Shown here piece by piece: positions 15,224 through 20,149 of a stretch of 20,149 nt of DNA (position 1 is the stretch's first letter; each line of letters starts with the position of its first letter). Below the pieces are notes generated by a model that searched no databases, was not told the DNA's origin, and was given only the letters and a program-made list of their open reading frames with translations. The DNA comes from an uncultured Desulfovibrio sp. (GTDB taxonomy: Bacteria; Desulfobacterota; Desulfovibrionia; Desulfovibrionales; Desulfovibrionaceae): NCBI RefSeq assembly GCF_949282365.1, contig NZ_CASDOY010000037.1, positions 1 through 20,149 of the forward strand, read 5' to 3'. Position numbers and translations under genes: made by a program.

Positions 15224-15523
15224 ATGCCCCTGTACGATTTTGTCTGCCCCGCCTGCGGGGCCAGATTCGAAGAACTAGCCTTCGGCGACGAAACGCCCCC
15301 CTGTCCCCAGTGCGGCCATGCCGAGACCCAGCGCCAGATGAGCGTGCCCAGCCCGCTCAAGACCGGCGCCTTCCCCTTCAAGCCCGGCCCGGTGCACCCG
15401 CTGGCCTCCCGCATGGGCAAGGGCCTGGCCGGCTGCAGCCACGGCGGCAGCTGCGGCAGCGCCCCGGCCGCCCCCGCCGGCGGCTCCGGTTCCGCCTGCG
15501 GCGGCAACGGCAAGTTCTCCTGA
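15224..15523 (+). CDS. FmdB-type zinc ribbon protein
   Basis: 99 residues. The N-terminus is the CxxC zinc ribbon of the FmdB/CxxC_CXXC_SSSS family: MPLYDFVCPACGARFEE (C8, C11), then PPCPQCGH (C27, C30). The remainder is Gly/Ser/Ala/Cys-rich low complexity with four more cysteines (GCSHGGSCGS and GSACGGNG). These small proteins were named after a possible regulator of formamidase/amidase genes; their role is unproven. AAGGAGAG precedes the ATG and decides the start against an open frame extending upstream to 15074. It is divergent from the DJ-1 gene. Confidence 0.88.
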   Translation: MPLYDFVCPACGARFEELAFGDETPPCPQCGHAETQRQMSVPSPLKTGAFPFKPGPVHPLASRMGKGLAGCSHGGSCGSAPAAPAGGSGSACGGNGKFS

Positions 15524-15536
15524 GCCTAGACGCCGC

Positions 15537-15553
15537 GTATCCTGTCAGGATAC
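15537..15553 (+). repeat. Inverted repeat after the FmdB-type gene
   Basis: GTATCCTG-T-CAGGATAC, 8-base arms, starting 14 bases after the stop. No T run follows. It could be a transcript 3'-end hairpin or a protein-binding site. Confidence 0.5.
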
Positions 15554-15615
15554 CCGCGTATCTTCGGGGACGCGCCCTGTGCGGCGGCATGTACCAGCCG
15601 TGCGGGGCGCGTTCC

Positions 15616-15644
15616 TTGCATTATGCCGCTGCTTGGCCTATTGT
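15616..15644 (+). promoter_or_regulatory. Weak candidate promoter for the yicC operon
   Basis: TTGCAT (15616-15621), 17 bases and TATTGT (15639-15644, 4/6) lie 31 bases before the yicC start codon, in a locally AT-richer stretch. The match is modest. Confidence 0.3.
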
Positions 15645-15674
15645 TGCCGAATATTTTTACTTCAGGGGGATGCT

Positions 15675-16553
15675 ATGCTGCGCAGTATGACCGGCTTCGG
15701 CCGCTGCCTGGTGGAAAGTGACGGAGTGACCCAGCAATGGGAAGTCAAAAGCGTCAACAGCCGCCACCTGGACCTCAAATGGCGTTTGCCCATGAGCGTG
15801 CGCAGCCTTGAGCCGCGCCTGGAAAAAGTGGTGCGCCGTTTTGCCTCGCGCGGGCGCGTGGACATCAGTCTGAGCCTGCAATACAGCGGCGGCCACGGCC
15901 CCGCGCCGCGTTTCGACGCCATGCAGGCCGGGGCCATGCTGGACAGCCTCAAGGAGCTGGCCGCCAGCCGCGGCGAGGGCTTCACCCCCGATTACAATGC
16001 CCTGCTGGCCCTGCCCGGCCTCTGGGGCGATGCCGGCGACGAAGTGGACGAAGACCTGAGCCTGGCCCTGGAAGATGGTCTGGCCCTGGCCCTGGAAGAC
16101 TGGAACGAGGCCCGCGCCGCCGAGGGGCGCGCCCTGGCCCGCGACATGCATTCCCGCGTCCTGCGCATGGAGGAATGGACCGGGCTCATCGCCGAGCGCG
16201 CGCCCGGCATCAAGGAGGAGCGCGCCGCCGTCATACGCGAGCGCCTCAACGAGGCCCTGGAAGCCGTCAACGGCCTGGACGAGACCCGCTTCCTGCAGGA
16301 GATCACCATCCTGGCCGACCGCCTGGACGTCACCGAGGAGCTGACCCGCCTGCATACCCATCTGGCCCGTCTGCACGAACTGCTGGACGCGGGCAAGGAT
16401 GCCGGCCGCAGGCTGGACTTCACGCTGCAGGAATGTTTCCGCGAGATCAACACCTGCGGCAACAAGATCCCCGACGTGCAGCTTTCGCGCATGGTGGTGG
16501 ACTTCAAGAACGAACTGGAAAAATGCCGCGAGCAGGTGCAGAACCTCGAATAG
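15675..16553 (+). CDS. yicC: YicC family endoribonuclease
   Basis: 292 residues (E. coli YicC 287). The N-terminal family starts with MLRSMTGFGRC and has VKSVNSRHLDLKWRLP (24-39). The C-terminal DUF1732 part contains EITILADRLDVTEELTRLHTHL, then GRRLDFTLQECFREINTCGNKI, and ends MVVDFKNELEKCREQVQNLE, the near-universal YicC ending. YicC proteins are cytosolic RNases reported to help degrade small RNAs in E. coli. AGGGGG lies just before ATG 15675; an ATG at 15669 is out of frame and stops quickly. It heads the block yicC-gmk-pyrF-recJ. The linkage of yicC with gmk is widespread in bacteria. Confidence 0.95.
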   Translation: MLRSMTGFGRCLVESDGVTQQWEVKSVNSRHLDLKWRLPMSVRSLEPRLEKVVRRFASRGRVDISLSLQYSGGHGPAPRFDAMQAGAMLDSLKELAASRGEGFTPDYNALLALPGLWGDAGDEVDEDLSLALEDGLALALEDWNEARAAEGRALARDMHSRVLRMEEWTGLIAERAPGIKEERAAVIRERLNEALEAVNGLDETRFLQEITILADRLDVTEELTRLHTHLARLHELLDAGKDAGRRLDFTLQECFREINTCGNKIPDVQLSRMVVDFKNELEKCREQVQNLE

Positions 16554-16624
16554 ACGGCGGGCCCCGGCCGCGCCGCCCCCCTCCGGCATCGTGCGGCCGC
16601 GCCTGCGGAAGGAGTTTTGAGATC

Positions 16625-17242
16625 ATGAACAGACTCGGCATCGCCCTGGTCATCAGCGCGCCCTCCGGCACGGGGAAGACCACGCTCATCAAAAGGCTGC
16701 GCGCAGAATTCCCCAATTTCGGCTATTCCATCTCCTGCACCACCCGCGCCCCCCGCGAAGGCGAAGTGGACGGCAGGGATTACCACTTCCTGGGCCGCGA
16801 ACGCTTCATGGAACTGCGCGCTCAGGGCTATTTCGCCGAATGGGCCGAGGTCCACGGCAATTTCTACGGCACGCCCCTGGCCCCCGTGCGGGAGATGATG
16901 GCCAGGGGGCAGGACATCCTCTTCGATATCGACGTGCAGGGCGCGGCCCAGCTGCGCAAGAACATGGCCGAGGCCCATTTCCTCTTCATCCTGCCGCCGT
17001 CCATGGAAGAACTGGAACGCCGCCTGCGCGGCCGCGGCCTAGACAGCGAGGAGGTCATCCTGCGCCGTCTGGCCAATGCCCGCGCCGAGATGCGCGAAGC
17101 GCCCCGCTACGACGCCCTCATCGTCAACGACGATCTGGATACGGCCTATGACCATCTGCGCGCCGCCTATCTGGCAGCGACCCTGGCCCCGCTCTGCCGC
17201 CCCGGTCTGGTGGAGGCCCTGAACAACGGACATCTCCTTTAA
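16625..17242 (+). CDS. gmk: Guanylate kinase
   Basis: 205 residues, the normal length. It has the P-loop ISAPSGTGKTTL (10-21), the GMP-binding segment SCTTRAPREGEVDGRDYHFL (35-54), an EWAEVHGNFYGTP stretch, and DIDVQGAAQLRK, all family hallmarks. It phosphorylates GMP to GDP using ATP in the cytosol. AAGGAG (16609-16614) is ten bases before the ATG, slightly long spacing. The gap after yicC is 71 bases with no gene. pyrF follows after 16 bases, so the nucleotide genes are likely co-transcribed. Confidence 0.96.
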   Translation: MNRLGIALVISAPSGTGKTTLIKRLRAEFPNFGYSISCTTRAPREGEVDGRDYHFLGRERFMELRAQGYFAEWAEVHGNFYGTPLAPVREMMARGQDILFDIDVQGAAQLRKNMAEAHFLFILPPSMEELERRLRGRGLDSEEVILRRLANARAEMREAPRYDALIVNDDLDTAYDHLRAAYLAATLAPLCRPGLVEALNNGHLL

Positions 17243-17258
17243 GCAAGGAAGAAGAACG

Positions 17259-17951
17259 ATGGCTGCCCAACTCATTGTCGCCCTGGATCTGCCCCGCAAG
17301 GAAGACGCTCTTGTCCTGGCCCGCGAACTGCAAGGCGCCGTGCCCTGGTGCAAGGTGGGCATGGAGCTGTTCACCCTGGCCGGCCCGGACATCATCCGTG
17401 AACTGCACGACCTGGGTTTCCATGTCTTCCTGGACATGAAGTTCTACGACATCCCGCACACCGTGGCCCAGGCCGTCAAGGCCGCCGCGGCCGCCGGCGC
17501 GGAACTGCTGACCCTGCACTGCCAGGGCGGCGAGCGCATGTGCACCGAGGCCCGTCTGGCCGCCGACAGCTACGGCAGCAAGGCCCCCCGGCTCTTCGGC
17601 GTCACGGCCCTGACCAGCTTCGGCCCCGGCGAGATGCCCGGCATCAGCGCCGATCCCTCGGATTTCGCCCTGGAACTGGCCGGCAAGGCCCGCGGCTGGG
17701 GCCTGGACGGCGTGGTCTGCTCCGGCCATGAGGCCGCCCGCATCAAGGCCGCCTGCCAGGGCCTGCGCTGCCTGTGCCCCGGCATCCGTCCCGCGGGCGC
17801 CGAGACCGACGACCAGCAGCGCATCATGACGCCCGCCCGTGCCGTGCAGGCCGGGGCCGACTTCCTGGTGGTGGGCCGCCCCATCCTCAAGGCCCCCCTG
17901 CCCGCCGAGGCCGCCCGCGCCATCCAGGCCGAGATGGCGGCCGCCGTCTAA
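17259..17951 (+). CDS. pyrF: Orotidine 5'-phosphate decarboxylase
   Basis: 230 residues, typical of the bacterial group. Active-site motifs are IVALD (6-10), CKVGMELF (31-38, with K32) and VFLDMKFYDIPHTV (56-69, giving the D59-K61-D64 charge network). Phosphate-binding segments follow near CPGIRPAG (about 173-180) and FLVVGRPI. It converts OMP to UMP, the last step of de novo UMP synthesis. Most relatives read IPNTV where this has IPHTV, a conservative oddity outside the charged triad. The ribosome site is AAGGAAGAA just upstream. A small ORF begins ten bases after the stop. Confidence 0.96.
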   Translation: MAAQLIVALDLPRKEDALVLARELQGAVPWCKVGMELFTLAGPDIIRELHDLGFHVFLDMKFYDIPHTVAQAVKAAAAAGAELLTLHCQGGERMCTEARLAADSYGSKAPRLFGVTALTSFGPGEMPGISADPSDFALELAGKARGWGLDGVVCSGHEAARIKAACQGLRCLCPGIRPAGAETDDQQRIMTPARAVQAGADFLVVGRPILKAPLPAEAARAIQAEMAAAV

Positions 17952-17961
17952 AGGAGAGAGC

Positions 17962-18060
17962 ATGACAGCCGGCGCCCCCCGCAGCCTCCGCATCCCTTCC
18001 GCAGCAGCCCCCCGCCCCCGCCGGCGGTGGCACGCTCCTGCCGTGGAGGTCGCGGCATGA
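17962..18060 (+). CDS. Small ORF, 32 residues, coupled to recJ
   Basis: ATG at 17962 is preceded by AAGGAG (17951-17956) with a five-base spacer, the best Shine-Dalgarno in this operon. The peptide is Ala/Pro/Arg-rich (starts MTAGAPRSLRIPS, contains PRPRRRW). Its TGA overlaps the recJ ATG as ATGA. No domain, signal or membrane segment is evident. It may be a leader peptide that couples recJ translation to that of pyrF, or a small protein of its own. GC-rich DNA makes chance frames common, but the ribosome site plus the exact overlap argue for translation. Confidence 0.5.
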   Translation: MTAGAPRSLRIPSAAAPRPRRRWHAPAVEVAA

Positions 18061-19787
18061 AGCGCTGGCTGTTCCGTGAGCCGCCCGCAGGCACGCCTCC
18101 GCGCGGCCTGGCCCGGGAACTCTCCATCTCCCCCCTGCTGCTGGACATCCTCTGGCGGCGCGGGCTGGACAGTCCCGAAGAGCTGGACGCCTACCTTTCG
18201 GCGCGCCTTCCCGACCTCGTGCCCCCTTCGCGCTGGCCCCAGTTCCCGCAGGCCGCCGGGGTCATCGCCTCGGCCCTGCTGGACGGCAAAAAGCTGGCGG
18301 TCTGGGGCGATTACGACGTGGACGGCATCACCGCCTCCACCCTGGTGCTGGACGTGCTCGAGGCCCACGGTATGGAGGCTCTCTGGCATGTGCCCGACCG
18401 CCGCAGCGAAGGCTACGGCCTGAACATCCCGGGCATCGAGCAGCTGGCCGCGCAGGGCTGCGGCATCCTGCTCACCGTGGACTGCGGCATCTCCGATGTG
18501 GCCGCCGTGGCCCGGGCCCGCGAGCTGGGCATGGTCGTGGTCGTCTCCGACCATCACCTGCCGCCGCCGGAACTGCCCCCGGCCCACGCCATCTGCAATC
18601 CCCGTCTGGGCCCGGAAGACGACATGCCCTGCCCCCATCTGGCCGGCGTGGGCGTGGCCTTCTTCCTCATGGCCGCCGTCAACGCGGCCCTGGCCCCGCG
18701 CACGGGCCGCCGCTTCAAGATGGACGGGGTGCTGGATCTGGTGGCCCTGGGCACCCTGGCCGATGTCATGCGCCTGGGCGGCCAGAACCGCATCCTCGTG
18801 CGCGGCGGGCTGGACAAACTGGCCACGGCCGCCCGCCCCGGCATCGCCGCCCTCAAGGTCGTGAGCGGCTCGGACCCCGCGGCCCGGCTCAACGCCGGTC
18901 AGGTGGTCTTCCGCCTGGCCCCGCGCATCAATGCCGCTGGCCGCATGGGCGCGGCCGGTACGGCCCTGGAACTGCTGCGCAGCAAGGACCACGCCGAGGC
19001 CGCCCGTCTGGCCCAGCATCTGGACGCCCTCAACACCCAGCGCCGCGAGGAGGAGGAACGCATCTGGACCGCCGCCCGCGAGCAGGCCCGGCGCCAGCTG
19101 GAACAGCGCCAGCGCCCGGCCCTGGTGCTCTACGGCGGGGACTGGCATCCCGGCATCGTGGGCATCGTGGCCTCGCGCATCGTGGAGGAATTCTACCGCC
19201 CCACCATCATCCTCTGCGACGACAACAGCATGATGAAGGGCTCCGGCCGCTCCATCCGCGAATTCGACCTCTATGCCGGGCTGCAGCAGACCGCCCCCGT
19301 GCTGGCGGGCTTCGGCGGGCACCGGCTGGCCGCGGGCGTGCGTCTGGAACCCAACCAGCTGGAACGCTTCCGCGAGGCCTTCGAGCAGGTGGTGGCCCGG
19401 GAGCTGGGCGAGCAGCCCCTGACCCCGGCCCTGCTGCTGGAATGCGAGCTGGACTTCCGTCAGGCCTCGGATGCCGCCTTCCTGCAGGAACTGGAACTCA
19501 TGCAGCCCTTCGGCGCGGGCAATGCCGAGCCGGTCTTCGCTTCGCCGGAACTCACCGTGGTGGAACGCAGCCCCCTGGGCTACAGCGGCGACCATGTGCG
19601 CCTGCGCCTCAAGGACAGCGCCAGCGGCATCACGCTCATGGCCAAGGGCTGGAACATGGCCGCGGACTTCCCCCCTGCCGCCGTGGGCACGCGCATCCGC
19701 GTGGCCTATACCCCGCGCCTGGACTACTACCGGGGCGTGGCCTCCATCGACGTGGGCATCAAGGACTGGCAGCCCGCGGCCGACTAG
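18057..19787 (+). CDS. recJ: Single-stranded-DNA-specific exonuclease RecJ
   Basis: 576 residues (E. coli 577). The DHH core contains VWGDYDVDGITAS (82-94), LTVDCGISD (139-147), VVSDHHLPPPELP (162-174), NPRLG (181-185) and LAGVGVAFFL (195-204). The DHHA1 part has YGGDWHPGIVGIVASRIVEEF (359-379), GSGRS (395-399) and GFGGHRLAAG (418-427, the GGH motif). An OB-like C-terminal domain follows. All metal-binding Asp/His positions appear intact. RecJ digests single-stranded DNA 5' to 3' in recombination and mismatch or base-excision repair. GGAGG lies seven bases before ATG 18057. In-frame GTG 18027 is possible but unsupported. Translation is probably coupled to the small ORF that overlaps its start. 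Confidence 0.95.
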   Translation: MKRWLFREPPAGTPPRGLARELSISPLLLDILWRRGLDSPEELDAYLSARLPDLVPPSRWPQFPQAAGVIASALLDGKKLAVWGDYDVDGITASTLVLDVLEAHGMEALWHVPDRRSEGYGLNIPGIEQLAAQGCGILLTVDCGISDVAAVARARELGMVVVVSDHHLPPPELPPAHAICNPRLGPEDDMPCPHLAGVGVAFFLMAAVNAALAPRTGRRFKMDGVLDLVALGTLADVMRLGGQNRILVRGGLDKLATAARPGIAALKVVSGSDPAARLNAGQVVFRLAPRINAAGRMGAAGTALELLRSKDHAEAARLAQHLDALNTQRREEEERIWTAAREQARRQLEQRQRPALVLYGGDWHPGIVGIVASRIVEEFYRPTIILCDDNSMMKGSGRSIREFDLYAGLQQTAPVLAGFGGHRLAAGVRLEPNQLERFREAFEQVVARELGEQPLTPALLLECELDFRQASDAAFLQELELMQPFGAGNAEPVFASPELTVVERSPLGYSGDHVRLRLKDSASGITLMAKGWNMAADFPPAAVGTRIRVAYTPRLDYYRGVASIDVGIKDWQPAAD

Positions 19788-20041
19788 GGCCTGTCGCCAC
19801 CGTCCGCGGCTTTTTTGGGGAAGGGAGCCCCCATCCTTTCCCGCGCGCTTTTTCAGACGGGCGCGGGAGCATGCGGCACGCCTCCTTCACTGGGCATGTG
19901 CAGCCGATCCCATCTATTTGATTGGATAAATTGTAAAACCTGTGCCAGCAGGCCCCGGGGACTGTCCACAGGCGCTGCTTTGGGGAGAAGGGATGCCCCG
20001 TGCATCCCTGTGCGCACGCCGCCAGCGCCAGCGGGCGCGGC
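19788..20041. other. Region downstream of recJ
   Basis: A T6 run (19811-19816) has no strong stem before it. A bulged stem (19818-19824 with 19835-19842) is followed six bases later by TTTTT (19849-19853). Either could end recJ transcription, with weak support. An AT-rich patch at 19912-19938 interrupts otherwise GC-rich sequence and may be a promoter region for whatever follows, but I could not fit a proper -35/-10 pair. Confidence 0.45.
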
Positions 20042-20149
20042 ATGGCGAAAATCTCCGCGAAATCTTCCCCGCCTCCTTCACAGACGCCATTTGAGGCTTA
20101 CCCTTTGGGAACGGCGCAGCAGCGGGCCTTCCCCGCGCCGGTCCTGCCG
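20042..20149 (+). CDS. Possible start of a gene cut by the right edge
   Basis: ATG at 20042 opens a frame with no stop to the window end (36 codons), beginning MAKISAKSSPPPSQTPFEAY. An alternative in-frame GTG at 20000 has GGGGAGAAGGG a few bases ahead, which is a better ribosome site than anything before 20042. The AT-rich patch at 19912-19938 could hold its promoter. The peptide is not recognised. A competing 33-codon ORF starts at ATG 19993 in another frame. Low certainty, since the frame is short and truncated. Confidence 0.35.
   Translation, partial: MAKISAKSSPPPSQTPFEAYPLGTAQQRAFPAPVLP

Noticed and set aside
17124..19595. 823-codon minus-strand frame opposite gmk, pyrF and recJ
   Set aside because: It spans three clear genes, is Gly/Ala/His/Gln-rich, and has no ribosome site or domain.
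19939..19972. Inverted repeat CCTGTG ... CACAGG downstream of recJ
   Set aside because: Only six bases per arm with a long spacer; too likely by chance to call.

Overview
The window is about 20 kb of high-GC bacterial chromosome. One sampled line inside ridA (5701-5760) has 41 G/C out of 60. Base composition, protein flavour and the yicC-gmk-pyrF-recJ order suggest a Desulfovibrio-like member of the Desulfobacterota. That placement is inference, because no rRNA or other decisive marker is present. I count 15 intact protein genes, one gene cut by the left edge, one probable small ORF and one possible gene start at the right edge. I saw no tRNA, rRNA, CRISPR array or insertion sequence.

Left part (1-5976). 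The minus strand carries a truncated DUF4139 surface or secreted protein and ettA, the ribosome-associated ABC-F ATPase. The plus strand then has a compact cluster: a bile-acid/sodium-symporter-fold transporter overlapping an aromatic amino acid permease (HAAAP family) by ATGA, followed 24 bases later by ridA. This looks like a small uptake and amino-acid housekeeping operon.

Accessory insert (about 6033-7330). A single AT-rich gene (line 6241-6300 has 17 G/C out of 60) sits between ridA and a metallophosphoesterase. It encodes a 404-residue protein that I read as an N-terminal OST-HTH/LOTUS RNA-binding-like domain joined to a DUF3825 domain. It has its own promoter-like sequence and a strong Shine-Dalgarno. 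It is the clearest horizontally acquired and poorly understood element here.

Middle (7331-14137). This holds a membrane-anchored metallophosphoesterase, a class I SAM methyltransferase, 6-phosphogluconolactonase with a clear bidirectional terminator, a convergent secreted M15 peptidase, divergent mtaB (tRNA methylthiotransferase), and an unrecognised lipoprotein. The lipoprotein lies behind an AT-rich promoter with a Fur/PerR-like 7-1-7 element and a duplicated Shine-Dalgarno-containing repeat.

Right part (14138-20149). A DJ-1/PfpI protein (minus) and an FmdB-type zinc ribbon (plus) diverge from a symmetric promoter built around a perfect 16-base palindrome. The plus-strand block yicC, gmk, pyrF, small ORF, recJ follows: RNA turnover, GMP and UMP synthesis, and DNA repair. 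The 32-codon ORF has a strong Shine-Dalgarno and overlaps the recJ start by ATGA. The last 108 bases may be the start of another gene.
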